64,000 nucleotides of DNA, from assembly GCF_000004075.3 (NCBI RefSeq), contig NC_026658.2:23672075-23736074 (forward strand), in the 5' to 3' direction. Source of the DNA: Cucumis sativus. Lineage: Eukaryota; Streptophyta; Magnoliopsida; Cucurbitales; Cucurbitaceae. Of the stretch, positions 46,901 to 64,000 are shown piece after piece; position 1 is the stretch's first letter; each line of letters opens with the position of its first letter. The notes beneath the pieces are model-generated. The model was not told the DNA's origin, did no database searches, and saw only the letters and a list, made by a program, of their open reading frames with translations. Both the position numbers and the translations under genes were made by a program.

Positions 46901-48928
46901 ATTGATAAATATATGGACAGACAAGTGTGGAAAGCTTGAAAGAGAATGTTTAGATCATTATACCGAGGGAGTTGTCCACTCAGGCACTATCCAAAGTCCC
47001 TCCATAACCTTAACTGGCTTAAACGATTCCTGTAATGCAAGAAAGGTATTATATTACGTAGTAACTAAATTTAGAATGTCGAGCTTCATCGCCTATGTGA
47101 AAGATGGAACATCTACCTTGAAGAATGCAGTGTTTTTTTTTTTAAGAAAAAGGGGGAAATTTTGGACAGTAATATTCAATATCTACGTTTCCACCCAAAG
47201 CATTAACATGTCATAGAAATGTAGATAATTATCCAAGATTCCTATCAAAATTTAATCACAATACCAGGATTACCGAGCAAGCGAAATCAAGCAGGTACCC
47301 ATCTCATACAAATCTGTTCTACTCCTGAGCACTAAATATCATACTCCTAATTGTCACAATGATATAAAACTCCCTTAGCTACTCAATGAAAGTTATTACA
47401 GTTAAGATCCAGCTTAAGAATGATAGGTTTTTCCTAAACCGGAAATATACAATCATGTTCACAATGACATAACAGCTATAAGACATGGTGAGCTTTGCTC
47501 ATCGTCTAGAATCATGTTATGTTCCAGCAATGTGCAGTCAAGTGTTACCATTAAAAGAACAGACAGGTAAAAAAACCTGGGATTTCTTTAACCAATCATA
47601 TTGGTCATCAATTGTAACTTCGTAGAAAGGTGACTCCTTCAAGCCTACAGAATCAGCCGCATATGAGATGCATTTGCTTACATCTTGACCATCAGGGAAT
47701 ATTGTGTCAACATATATCTGCACAAAGCAAATTAGTCATTACATTTTGATCGCCAGGAACATAGTATCAACATATTTATCTAAATTGCTCTTTCTACACA
47801 TCCACTTCTAATTACCAAGACACCATCGTTTTCAGCATCACATGGACAAGAAAGAGGCAGAGACAGATATTCTTGAGCCTGTGTGTAACTTTGTTTTTAC
47901 ACGATGGAACACGATTTTTCATTGAAATAGTGAAATGAGTCAATTGCTCAAAGTACAAGATACGAAATGAAACCAAAAGTACCAACAAATGGAAATAAAA
48001 TGACATAGACAATTGAAAGAGCATATAAAGTTGTGCGGACTTATCTGGAAAGGAATTAGAGAAAGAGCATAAAGGTATCGCTTGGATCATCAAACAAATA
48101 CAAATAATGCTATAGAAATTTACTGAATTGATATTTATTATACTTGTAGTTATATATGAATCACTATAATATTCCTTTAGTTTTATCTACTTTGAGATCA
48201 ACTTTTCTATATGTAAACCTCTGTTTTGTCCTAGAACACTGCCTAGTTCACATACTTTATTTTAAACCTTTTTTTTTCTTCTTTCCTTTCACTTCCTATC
48301 ATTTAAGTAATCAAAATTGTGAAACATTCCAAATCAAGTAACAGGTAGAGAGATTCATATACCACTCAAAATTAGAGGGAAAAAACCCAATTAAGGACAA
48401 GAACCCCACCTCTTGAGAGCTCCCACATGCGCAGTCTTCATCAACACTAGTAGAGCTCGCACCAAAACTTAGCAGAGCTTCTGAAAGCGAATCCTGCATA
48501 TCAGAAAAACAAAAATGTAAAAAAATTTTCTCTTTAGCTCAAGTTAGGGGAACTTTCATTGCCCAGCAACACCCCCCACCCCCCATTAGTTCTACATTTT
48601 CCATGATCTTGCACTGATTCAATGGTTTCAAGTTGTAGTTGAATTTTTGCTAAACTAATAAATTGATACAAAAGCTCACCACGATATCTTTGCCGCACCT
48701 AATGCGTACAGATAGGTATTTTGCAGAGGTGTAATGGGTGGGAGAAGAGGAGGAAGAAGAAGAGAAGTGTGCAATAAGTGAAGGGGAAATGAGGAGCTGA
48801 CGTCTTTTGTCGATGGTAGAAGAGAAGGGGGAAGTGAGAAGAGGAGAGAGAGAAAATTTGGGAATGCGATTGCCCGAGACGAAACAGTAGGAAAAGGTTT
48901 TGAGGTATTTTCCGGCGTTGGCCGCCAT
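43931..48928 (-). CDS. prmA: Ribosomal protein L11 methyltransferase (PrmA), organelle-targeted
   Basis: Seven minus-strand exons: 48680-48928, 48410-48493, 47577-47717, 46964-47029, 45863-46030, 44285-44572 and 43931-44044 (1110 nt, 369 residues), with every intron in phase 0. Residues 1-70 are rich in Ser, basic and hydrophobic residues with few acids, fitting a chloroplast or mitochondrial leader. The PrmA part shows WIVPEW, then [24 protein letters not shown]-binding motif [17 protein letters not shown], motif [22 protein letters not shown], and the [10 protein letters not shown] post-motif that contacts the target amine. PrmA trimethylates Lys and the N-terminus of ribosomal protein L11, and organelle uL11 is the likely substrate here (inference). 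Motif I has Thr where bacterial PrmA usually has Cys. Intron 4 carries an Au SINE and a solo LTR; intron 5 carries a LINE fragment and a tandem duplication. Confidence 0.93.
44667..44834. repeat. 84-bp tandem duplication in prmA intron 5
   Basis: Two copies beginning AGAATCATGTT at 44667 and 44751 share CATAACAGGTAGCTCTAGAT and the following TGTGTACAGACATTAATAAA, with few differences. Confidence 0.9.
44985..45500 (-). mobile_element. LINE 3'-end fragment in prmA intron 5
   Basis: On the minus strand, translation near 45170-45240 gives [20 protein letters not shown]. This is the W-x-I-W-x-E-R-N-x-R-x-F landmark at the C-terminus of plant LINE ORF2. The left end (minus 3') at about 44985 is A-rich on the minus strand. 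It lies in the same orientation as prmA and carries stops. Confidence 0.7.
46380..46536 (-). mobile_element. Diverged Au SINE copy in prmA intron 4
   Basis: Read on the minus strand it keeps the Au order: a 5' ATCATCGGTTGACCTAGTAG segment, TTTAGGCGGGTTGTC-like middle, GATTAGTCGATGTGCAC and a 3' GGACACTCGCAG-like end. Flanks AAGATGACAATAC (46367-46379) and AAGATGATTCTAC (46537-46549) match at 10 of 13 bases as an old target duplication. Confidence 0.7.
46637..46869 (-). mobile_element. Small solo LTR-like element, copy 2
   Basis: A 233-bp element has ends TATTA...TAATA and a perfect 5-bp duplication GTTAA (46632-46636 and 46870-46874). It is clearly related to the element at 21856-22083 (shared ACAAACACAA, GGGAGAAAAACCAC, TTATTATTTTCTTAT). 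No internal retroelement region is present. It lies in prmA intron 4. Confidence 0.75.
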
Positions 48929-50868
48929 TGATTTGGTCTCTATGCCGCTGTGGTTTTGGAGGTAAAAGATGAAACGGCCACTGTACTCAGCCTCACTTGT
49001 AAATTGTTAAATGTAATCTTCCTGTTGTTTTGGTTTTCGTTTTACTTGACAAACATACGTAGGATTCTTGTAAAGTTCCGATTTTTACTTGTAGAAAACA
49101 AAAATGGAAATGATACAATTTTAAGCACTCTTTTTCAATACAACAATGGTTGAATGAGGAATGAGGACCCAACCTTTCTTTGATTTCTATGAACAACACA
49201 AGTCATCTTTAGTTAACTAAACTCGTTTTTTTTTTTATTAATTTTAGGCAGATCAATCATTTGGTGTATGTGTTAGGAGTGATCTCTTTCAGCACCAATT
49301 GTTCAAATCAATTTTTGTCAAAGTTGAAAACCACATTTTAGTATAACCTCAACCACCACTCCTAATTAATTTAATATTTCATTTTATAATTTTCCACCCT
49401 GTTTTTATATCATAACATCAATTTAAATTATTAAAAACAGGTTTAAGAATGGTTTTGTAAATGGAAAAGGTGAGTTTAGTGATTGAAAAATCATAGAGCT
49501 TTTGTACCATTCACCATTTCGGAAAGTGTTTATAGTTGATAACCCATCTCTCATAAGGCTATGATATATTATAAACTTTTGCTTCTGTGATAACTCATTA
49601 TTCTATCTTGTTAAGGTATCAAAATGAATATCACAATAGAGATGGTTATTGCAATAGGACTACATGATCACCCCTAAAATGTTTCTTGTGTTTTCTTAAT
49701 TTTCTCGTATTTTGTTAGATTTTTATGAAAAATGAATATCTCGACAAGAATGATCTCATCGTGTTAGGATAATACATAAGTCATCTCTAACATGATACAT
49801 TAAATAAAAAATAAAACAGGGATTATGACGTAAGCAAAATGTTATAGATACCAACTTTGTGAAAAATAAAACATCAATCATAAAGACCCTTTTGAGAAAG
49901 TCATTTGTACAAAAACCTCATAGAATCATTTTCAAACATTTCGAAGTCTTTGGTTGTCTTAAAAAAGGACAACCAACTAATGTGTTTATTCCAGAAGTTT
50001 CCAAATGATCATAAAATTAATTTCTACCTAATTAATGTGTTAGCTTTAATAATGTTAGTTGCGAACGTTGTTCAAAAATCTCGGGACTTGAAGAGAATGG
50101 GACCCAAAAAAAATTCCCCAATGATTGTGATGGTAAAATCTTTATGGTATGGTTCTTCATTCTAGCTAATCAAACTCCATCTAACTGGTTTCTTAATATC
50201 CATTCCATGGCTCATCACTTTTTGTTTGAAGCTTTACATTATTGCATTGCTGTTCAATTTTCAAGCGTTAACCATATGTAATTATACTTTGTTATTTGTT
50301 AGTGTTGTGGATCTTTTCTTTGTATCAATGTTTGGATGTTTACTTTTATCTTTCATCATTAATCGAACCATCCATATAAAAGTATTAAAAGATATCAAAA
50401 CATAGACCTTAAACAATTTGTTGTTTCAACCTTTTCAAATCCACCAGTGTAGTTAATCAATCAACGTCTTCAGAATTGGATGTTGAATAGTTCAATTTGT
50501 TCTAATTTTATAAAGAGAACATTGAGTTAGTCTTTGTCTTGTGATGCTTCATTAATACTAACACTTCTCTATGTCAGTCGTCTAGTTCTATATTGTAATG
50601 GAATAAAGAAAAAAAACTTTTTTGGGTCAAAAGAACCCAATTTCCCGGAGTCCGGGGCCCGCCGGGATCGTTAACGGTGGCGTTGATGATTTGATTGGCG
50701 AGAAGGAGGATAAAGCGATGTACCCACCTTCACCTCTACAACAAAACAAACGCAACAATCTCAAATCAACAATCTTCAACCACAAGGCAATTACATTCAG
50801 CCTTTTTATATAACCCTTTTGTCTCTTTTGATTCTGAATTCGTTTTTGTTGTGTTGTGGCGATTAGGA
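48929..50868. other. Divergent intergenic region between prmA and PRA1.H
   Basis: AT-rich with no recognised gene. An 86-codon open frame at 49905-50165 has no recognisable domain. The right end is a GC-rich leader (50640-50700) including a small hairpin-capable TTGGGT...ACCCAA at about 50622-50641, probably promoter and 5' leader of the PRA1 gene. Confidence 0.5.
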
Positions 50869-52864
50869 ATGAGTTTCTCATCCAACCCACTTTCCCTCAG
50901 CGTTCCGGACGCCGCTTTCGATTCATGGCTTCGTGATTCCGGTTACCTTGAAATTCTCGATCAGCGGACCTCTGACCTCCACCGCCATTCCTCTGCCGCT
51001 CCCCCCGCCAGACCCACCCCTACCGCTGCAGCTCCTTTAGCCACAGGTTTCTTCATCTCCCTCTTCTCTCGCATCGCGACCCTTCTCTCCATTTTTACTC
51101 TTAACCCCTTTGCCAAGCTCTCTGCTGCTGATTTTTCTGGCCCGACCCCTTCCTGGACTACTGGGTTTGTTGGGTTTTTTGAGTCCTACTCATTTCCTTC
51201 GTCGCCGGCTCAAGCTCGTCTTAGAGTCCACGAGAACGCCAAACGCTATGCTCGCAATTACGCTTCACTATTTGTTCTCTTCTTTGTCTGCACGCTGTAT
51301 GTTCTTCTCTTTCTCCTGTTAATTATGTCTATTGATGGGCTGTGTGCTGCGGATTCTGGTCTTGACGTTGAAATTGTTGTCTTTCCTGTGGGTTGCGAAT
51401 TGGGTTCTGTTTGGTTTTACTTGGTGGGAATGGGAAGAGTACAAGTACAAGCTATGAAAACATCGATTTGTTAAAGCGTTTTGATTAAGATATGATGATG
51501 GGTTTAGTGATTTGGTTTGATTTTTTAAGCTCGTGGGGCTTAAGACTTTTGCAGCCTAATCGATTGCTGATCCCAATGTGAAACATATAGAAAGAATGGC
51601 TTGCATTCTTTTTGTGGATTTTAGTGGTTTGACTGAACAGGGAACCACTGTCACTGTTGTTGGTCATTAAACTAGAACACCACTCTATTACTAGTTTATA
51701 TATTCATGTTCCTTTCTTTGGGATGAATGAGCGTTTGCATGGAGTGAACATAAAAAATGTTGGCTAGAGATTTATGACCTTTATTTTACCAATTTCTTGT
51801 TTCTTAACTTTAAATTCTCATGTGGATGATTGCAGATACCAGATGCCTCTTGCCCTCCTTGGACTGATATCATGTTTAGCACTTTGGGACATTGTTAAAT
51901 TTTGTTGTGATAGGTGGGGATTAGACAAATATCCAGTTCTTTGGCAGTGTTTGGTTCGCATTGCTCAATGCGGTATGTTACTGACGTTTTAAAACCGTGT
52001 TTATTTACATACCTGAGAGGTTCCTCCCAATTGTTTCCTTTAAACATGTATTAATTAATTGGTATTCTGTTTCATTGTTGCATTTTCACATAGAGAATTT
52101 CAGTTGAAAATAGATATCCGTAGAGATACAGATTACTATAGTATAGATCATCAGTATAGATGTAGAGTTTAGATCTCAAATTGAAAGCATACCAAGATTA
52201 CTAGTTACTGCTTGTTGAATGGTTATTGTTTTGCCTGTTCCTTTTGGTTAAAGATTTCAAGCCTCAAGGCTATTGTTTTCTCAATTTGAGATGACCATCG
52301 ATTGAAAACTTTAGCACAGTTGTTCCTTAGTTCTTGAAATGGAGCCAAGCTAATGAGTTGGCCAAATGTGTAGCAAAGCATAATTTCTGCCTGTTTGATG
52401 CTGGAAAAGTTTTACTTTGTACTTCAAATGGCATTTGGAATCCTTGGAATTTTTTCAAAACCCTTCTTTTTGATACAGCTTTGTGGGATTGTTGGACTTT
52501 AAAATTCAGATCCTGCTGTAGTGCTGTATGCTTTTATTCGTTGTTTTCATGTAAATTACCATCCGTGAGTTCACAATTGTTCGGACTGCTATTGTTATTT
52601 AATTACGTAGCATCTTAAATACTTGACAAGTATAATGTTTTGCAGCGACTGTTATCATCCTTTTATTTTCCAACTTTCAAATGGCAATCTTCTGTGCCCT
52701 TGGCATTGGATATACAGGTAACTTCAGAATTCTAGGCCATGTTATAGAGTTCATTATTATCAGTTGTTCTTATCACCTTTGAAATCTTGGCAGGTATGAT
52801 TTTGCATGCTGCATTTCGGAAGCTGACTCCCACCAAGCCCACATCTACCGTAAGTCGGAAATAG
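50869..52864 (+). CDS. PRA1H: PRA1 family protein H (prenylated Rab acceptor)
   Basis: Four exons, 50869-51296, 51836-51972, 52646-52717 and 52794-52864 (708 nt, 235 residues). The N-terminus MSFSSNPLSLSVPD followed by FDSWLRDSGYLEILD is the signature of the plant H subgroup. After an Ala/Pro/Ser-rich linker come the PRA1 domain with RVHENAKRYARNYASLF, then hydrophobic pairs FVLFFVCTLY / LALLGLISCLALW and ATVIILLFSNFQ / MAIFCALGIGYTGMIL, the usual two membrane hairpins, and HAAFRKLTP at the end. PRA1 proteins sit in ER, Golgi or endosomal membranes and act with Rab GTPases in vesicle traffic. The start follows the family; the same frame stays open 58 codons upstream, but an acceptor-like CGATTAG just before the ATG suggests that part is leader. 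The C-terminus is uncertain; see findings. Confidence 0.9.
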
Positions 52865-54130
52865 ACAGTTACAGGCAATGGTATTTGTCCTCCTATATAT
52901 AAGTTAAGCCTAATGCAAGGTACCAACATCTGATTCTGTTGAAGACGAAAAGTTCTAGTAATGCTGATCGCAAACTTGAAAGCATGACTGATGTACGTCA
53001 GCAGGCACCGTGCCCTTGCTTGAAAATTCATATTACGGTGTGGGGCACGGTGACCATCGTATTGCCCAAGAGTTTCATCTTCCTCTGTTAAAGGCTAGAA
53101 CCAAGAAACAAGTCAAGCTCAAATCTCGTTTAATTTGTTTGTTTCATTAGTTAATGAAAATTAAGTATGGTTAATTTTGTAGGTCATAACACTACTACAT
53201 GATATTTAGTTCCAGCTTATGACTTGTACCACAAATGTAGCATTTTGTGCTTACATTTTCTATGAATGAGAGTTTATCAGATTTCAGGTGAAGTACAGAA
53301 AGCTCTAATTTTTCTTGTCTAACAAGAAGCCTGCATCTCAATCCTTATACTTTCGATAAAGGATGTAATTGAAAACATCAGTTTCTGTTCAGTTATGCAC
53401 CTTTTTATTAAAGATGGCTTAAGGTTAATCAGGAAGGATTTGCTACACTAAGTTTCTCATTCCCAATACCGCTTGAGATAAAATGTCAAAGATGCAAGTG
53501 GTATATCAAGTCATCATCGTTCATGGTTTATAGATTAATTATTGGTACTTTACAACATGACATTGATGGCACTGGATAACAGTAGTAGAAAATTGATTTT
53601 AGCTTAATTTTGTTTAACAGCATTTAAGCTTATGTAATGGTAATAATAGTAGTAGAAAATGCGTCACACGATTTTAAGGTATAGATTCAATACTTCTTTC
53701 AAAGTTTATTGTCGTTTCTCTTTTTTAAAAGATCTCAAGATTTATCTATCAAATGAAACCCATTCATTCAAGCTCATTTACCATCTAATTATCAATTATT
53801 AGATATGATAACAATCACTATCTTAAAAGTGAGTAGTTGAGAGAGAGAAAATACATCCACAAGTGTTCAAAATTCAAACCCTCCTATAAACAGCATTTCA
53901 GTAGAAATTATTCATCAATCTCAGGTATTAATAATATTACAAATGTCAATGCAATGAATAGCAAGCACCCGTATTCAAAGAAATGCTGCTAGCAAAACAA
54001 AAATTTCACAAGGAAAAATCACAATTAATAATTAATACACCATTTCTTACAACGACGTATGTACATCAACTCAAATAATGCACTGTCAAGAATAAAAAAT
54101 ATCAAACAAATACACAAATTTTCTCCCCTT
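52865..54130. other. Convergent intergenic region, no gene seen
   Basis: It lies between the PRA1 gene and the 3' end of the kinase gene. It is AT-rich and contains both 3' untranslated regions. No repeat or exon was recognised beyond a possible alternative last exon of PRA1.H near 52945-53090. Confidence 0.5.
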
Positions 54131-60596
<6,466 letters not shown>

Positions 60597-61589
60597 CTGC
60601 AGAACCAGCGTTTGTTGTAAGTTTATACAAAAAGTTTGCCAAAATATTTGAAGTTCTTGCAACAAATACATGGTATAATGAGTTAAATATCAAATACAAA
60701 CATTGCTATATTGACAGACAGGAGAAGAACCAAATAAACTGCCTAGTTCATTGTATAGAAATTTCTTTAACACTCATAGTAGTGTTTCCAAGAAAAATTT
60801 AATGGATTGCAATTATATAGAAGCATCAAGCACGCCAAGAAGAATTTCTAGCCTACCATATTTCTTTAGAGGTGCTCAAAAAACCTAATGACCAAGCCCC
60901 CAAGGGCAGCCCTGTTGGCTAAAGCTCGCGGTCTCTATGTAGCACCAAAGTGTTTGGACCTCAGGAAGAGTGGACTTTTTCTAAAAAAACTAATACCCCA
61001 AAAGATTAAAAATCAAATCAACCAAAACTCTACCGGTGGTGTTGGGATAAAAAAGATTGAAACATTAAGAATTAATTTGGTTTATGGACACTTCCAATAT
61101 TAATGTGGATTAAACTAAATTAATCCAAACTTCTTATTAATTACAAAGATATCAGTTTTACTTACAAAAAATAACATAGCCACATATTTTGTTACTCATT
61201 CGTAAGTAAATAAATGCTCAACCCAAACTTCATGATCTGGTTGCCTGATCATACCATCCATCTAGTTGGGTCTTTTAGCTGGCCAAATTTGCTATTCAAA
61301 TAGTTGGGTTGAGTCTACAAAGTCTTTTCAAATCACCCTAACCCATTTACATCTAGCTCATATTTATAAGATCAAGCCAGAGAACGGAACTTCTTTTTTA
61401 CTGCTTCTCATTAGATATTAGGGATTTCTCCCATGTTAGAGAAATATATGACAATTACATTGTTTTTACATACGTCAGAAATTTGAACTCGAGAAAGAAA
61501 TTCAAACCAACTCTAAGCTTTGCCAATAGGGCAGTCATTAGTGGACATATGCCAGATATCTTAAACAAAGGTAGTTTTACAGTCACAAA

Positions 61590-62808
61590 TTTAGGAATCT
61601 CATTTGGTTAGCTGGCAGGTTATTGGGCGCCCTGTGAATCAGGGAGGGTTAGGGATCGGTAACTTAAGGCTGTGTAACAAAGCCTTGTTGGCTAAGTGGC
61701 TTTGGCATTTTTTCCCTTGAGCCCAAATCTTTGTGGCATAAGATCATTGTGAGCAAGCATTGCTTGGCTCCCTTTGAGTGGGTGAAAGGGTTAAATGCAC
61801 ACATTGTACTCCCTGAAAGGACATCTCGCTTGAGATCCCGTCTTTCTTTCCTTGGGTTAGATGCATTGTGGGGCATGGTATGGAGACGTTTTTTGGGAAG
61901 ATCAATGAGATGGGGATAACCCCCCTTGTTCTGTCTATCTCCTCATCTTTATCATCTATCCTCTCTTAAAATCATTGGATCTTTGATTTTCTGGTTTGGG
62001 CAGAGAGTTCGGTGTCTTTTTCTATTGGATTCCATCGTCACTTATCCAATAGGGAAATAACGGAAGTGACCTTTCTTCTTTTTTTGCTCAACATGTGTGA
62101 CTTTAGGGAGGGGAGGAGGGATGTTCGTGTTTGGAAGCTCTATGCTTTGGAAGGCTTCTCTTGTAAATCTTTCTTCAAGTTGTTGTTAGACCCCTCCCCA
62201 ATTTTGTGTCGGTTTTTTGTGGGATAAAGATATCAAAGAAAATCCAGTGCTTATTTGTGGTTTTGTTAGGCCGTCTGAAAACCTTGAATAGGCTTGCTAA
62301 GAAAATTCCTATGCTCATGGGACCGTCCTGCTGTATTCTCTGTTGAGAGGTGAAGGAGGACCTGGACCATCTGCTTTGGGATTGTTAGCATGCGAGATTA
62401 GTGTGGTCTTGTTTCCTTCAGGAGTTCAATTTTTAGATTGCTGGTCAAAGAAGGATGGGATCCATGCTATGATCAAGGAGTTTCTCTTCCATCTGCCTTT
62501 CAAAGAGAAAGGCCAGTTTTTGTGGCTCGTCGGGGTGTGCGTTGTGGTTTGAGATATTTGGGGTGAAAGGAATGAGAAAGTTTTTAGAGATTTGGAGAAG
62601 AACCCGTCTCATGTTTTGTCCTTAGTAAGGTTTCATGTTTCTCTTTGGGCTTCAGTTTCAAAGTTTAATTATCCCCTTGGTAACATGTTACTAACTTGGA
62701 ACCCTTTCTTGTAGAGGGTTTGTTTTTTGGTGGACTTGTGTTTTTGCTTGCCCTTGTATCCTTTCATTCTTTCTCAATGAAAGTTGTTTATTTCTATTAA
62801 AAAAAATC
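61590..62808 (+). mobile_element. LINE 3' end with near-complete zinc-binding tail
   Basis: Plus-strand translation gives [16 protein letters not shown], then [13 protein letters not shown], the zinc-binding part DHLLWDC, and finally DIWGERNEKVFRDLE followed by SLVRFHVSLWASVSKF, YPLGNMLLTWNPFL and a stop at about 62713. A short 3' region with TCAATGAAAGTTG ends in an A-run near 62800. Several stops and frameshifts break the upstream part, but the last 60 codons are continuous. It lies antisense to the kinase gene inside its intron. Confidence 0.82.
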
Positions 62809-63247
62809 ATATTTATAGTGTTTCAAAGTCCAAGGTTCTGTAGAAGGCTCACACTCATTGCTTAAGTTTTCTTCTCTTGCTCTCTTTTATTGAGACGTTG
62901 TCTAGACTCTAGACTCTAGACTAACTAATATACTCCTAAATTCGTTCCCCATGACAACTGCCTCATTTTACAACATATGATATTACGAAATGTATAGGAC
63001 ATTAGCATCTGTGATGGGTTGTGTCCAATATTTAAAAGGTCTTGCTTAGATCAATGGTGAAAAGGTCAACAAATATTAAGCTGTTTAAGCAAACATTAAG
63101 AACTCTAAGAAATTATTAAATTTTTACCCTGTAAATTGGTTGGGTAAGCCAAACTTAACCTTAAAGTTAGTTTCAGCTCCATTCCAATAAACCATGAACT
63201 TTGAACAGATAAGAAAGATAAAACTGGGGTAAAAGAACTTTTGGTTC

Positions 63248-63451
63248 TTTCTTTTTTTCTTTTATATCTGTGAGTGTTCAAGCAAGCTTACACGCACCTA
63301 GACTAATCTCACCGGACAATCTGTCTTACGCTATAACAATTGGGTATCAAGAAAATTAATTCCTAGGTAGGAGGCCACCATGGATTGAACTCATGACCTC
63401 TTAGTTATTGAACCATCTCTTTTTTTACCACTAGGCTAACCCATGATGGTT
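63248..63451 (-). mobile_element. Well-preserved Au SINE
   Basis: On the minus strand the 204-bp element follows the Au SINE order: GGGTTAGCCTAGTGGTAAA (A-box region), ACTAAGAGGTCATGAGTTCA and ATCCATGGTGGCC (B-box region), ACCTACCTAGGAATTAATT, GGTGAGATTAGTCTAGGTGC, then a 3' ACACTCACAGATAT and an A-rich tail. Flanking 17-bp repeats at 63231-63247 and 63452-63468 agree at 15 of 17 bases. Confidence 0.88.
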
Positions 63452-63459
63452 AAAAAAAC

Positions 63460-63850
63460 TTTTAGTTCCTCAACTCATAACAATTTAGTACTTGAACTTT
63501 CATGGATGACGATTTAGTCACTATACTTTCAATTGTATTAATTTAAGTTCTGTAATTTACAATTTTTAGCTATTTAGTCACTATCGTGAAATTTATTATT
63601 AAGATCTAACAAAATTTCTTACACATAGATCAATAAACTGACCCAAAATCAAATTGATTTACAAACTGTAAAAAATAAGCTTATTTAGTAACCAAATTGT
63701 TACAATTTTCAATGTATAGAATTAAATTATTATTTATTAAAGTTTAGAGGCTAAATTGTAACAAATTTAAAATTTCAACAACTAAATTAATTGCCAAGTA
63801 AAGTTAGAGGACTAAATTGTACTGCTATGAAAGATTAAGAACCAGAAGTG
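63460..63850. repeat. Foldback (MITE-like) repeat
   Basis: The left part (AGTTCCTCAACTCATAACAA, TTTAGTAC, TTGAACTTTCATGG) and the right part (AGAGGACTAAATTGTACTGC, ATGAAAGATTAAGAACC) are imperfect reverse complements, with internal TTTAGTCACTATA / GGCTAAATTGTAAC phrases. This is the look of a common plant non-autonomous foldback element. The Au SINE sits in its left end. The family is not assigned. Confidence 0.45.
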
Positions 63851-64000
63851 TTTTTTAACCATAAAACTGAAACCAACTATAAGTTATGCTAAAATTTCTC
63901 TAAAGATATGTGATATGCTATGGATGTATTGCGGCTGGAGAAGACTACTTATGTAGGAATTGATTTTTATGGCTGGGTTCGATATTTCTAGCTAGGTATA

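Larger units (their letters stand above)
60597..64000. other. 5'-ward kinase intron reaching the window edge
   Basis: No exon for the missing kinase N-terminus is visible on the minus strand between 60597 and 64000, so this is best read as one long intron, at least 3.4 kb. It contains a LINE 3' end, an Au SINE and a foldback repeat (listed separately). The part 60840-61110 has repeat-like texture (AAAGCTCGCGGTCTCTATGT) that I could not assign. Confidence 0.6.

Noticed and set aside
49905-50165. 86-codon frame upstream of PRA1.H
   Set aside because: No recognised motif, no splice partners, AT-rich low-complexity composition.
50695-50868. 58-codon N-terminal extension of PRA1.H
   Set aside because: The family begins at MSFSSNPLSLSVPD. 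The extension has no conserved features and a likely acceptor precedes the chosen ATG.
60840-61110. Possible SINE or other dispersed repeat
   Set aside because: Repeat-like texture only; I could not find A/B boxes in order, a tail or flanking duplications.

Overview
The window is nuclear DNA of a dicotyledonous plant. It has AT-rich spacers, genes split into many short exons with GT-AG introns, organelle-targeted proteins encoded in the nucleus, and introns loaded with LINE, SINE and LTR debris. A cucurbit source (Cucumis or a relative) is my best guess from the wording of the retroelement proteins, but that is inference. I could rebuild nine protein-coding genes exon by exon with consistent reading phase; the last runs off the right edge.

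Layout. 2.0-6.9 kb (minus): a Mediator-associated protein 2-like gene. 10.1-19.7 kb (plus): the 17-exon proteasome-assembly chaperone PSMD5. 20.6-23.8 kb (plus): plastid ribosomal protein bS20c. 26.6-27.2 kb (plus): a single-exon ERF repressor of the ERF4 type with a C-terminal EAR motif. 33.0-35.0 kb (plus): a Yippee zinc-binding protein. 36.4-38.8 kb: a dead RNase H-bearing LINE split by a solo LTR. 40.2-42.6 kb (plus): a 603-residue basic Ser/Arg/Lys-rich plant protein of unknown function. 43.9-48.9 kb (minus): a nuclear prmA (ribosomal protein L11 methyltransferase) with an organelle-type leader. 50.9-52.9 kb (plus): a PRA1-family H protein. 54.1-60.6 kb (minus): the last 16 exons of a STE20/GCK-type MAP4K kinase, whose N-terminal exons lie beyond base 64000.

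The genes do not form a pathway. They are housekeeping and regulatory genes: transcription (Mediator-associated protein, ERF), proteasome assembly, organelle translation (bS20c, PrmA), vesicle traffic (PRA1.H) and signalling (MAP4K). From recalled Arabidopsis locus numbers, PSMD5-bS20c-ERF4-MAP4K corresponds to a run on chromosome 3 (At3g15180-At3g15220), and Yippee-basic protein-prmA to a run on chromosome 5 (At5g53920-At5g53940). The window would then be two conserved gene blocks brought together.

The rest is repeat archaeology. It holds four solo-LTR-like elements with 5-bp target duplications, copies or fragments of the Au SINE, a short tRNA-like SINE, five LINE remnants, copia and other LTR-retroelement remnants, a foldback repeat and several tandem arrays. 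I saw no rRNA, tRNA or CRISPR array, and nothing I would call a new biological system.
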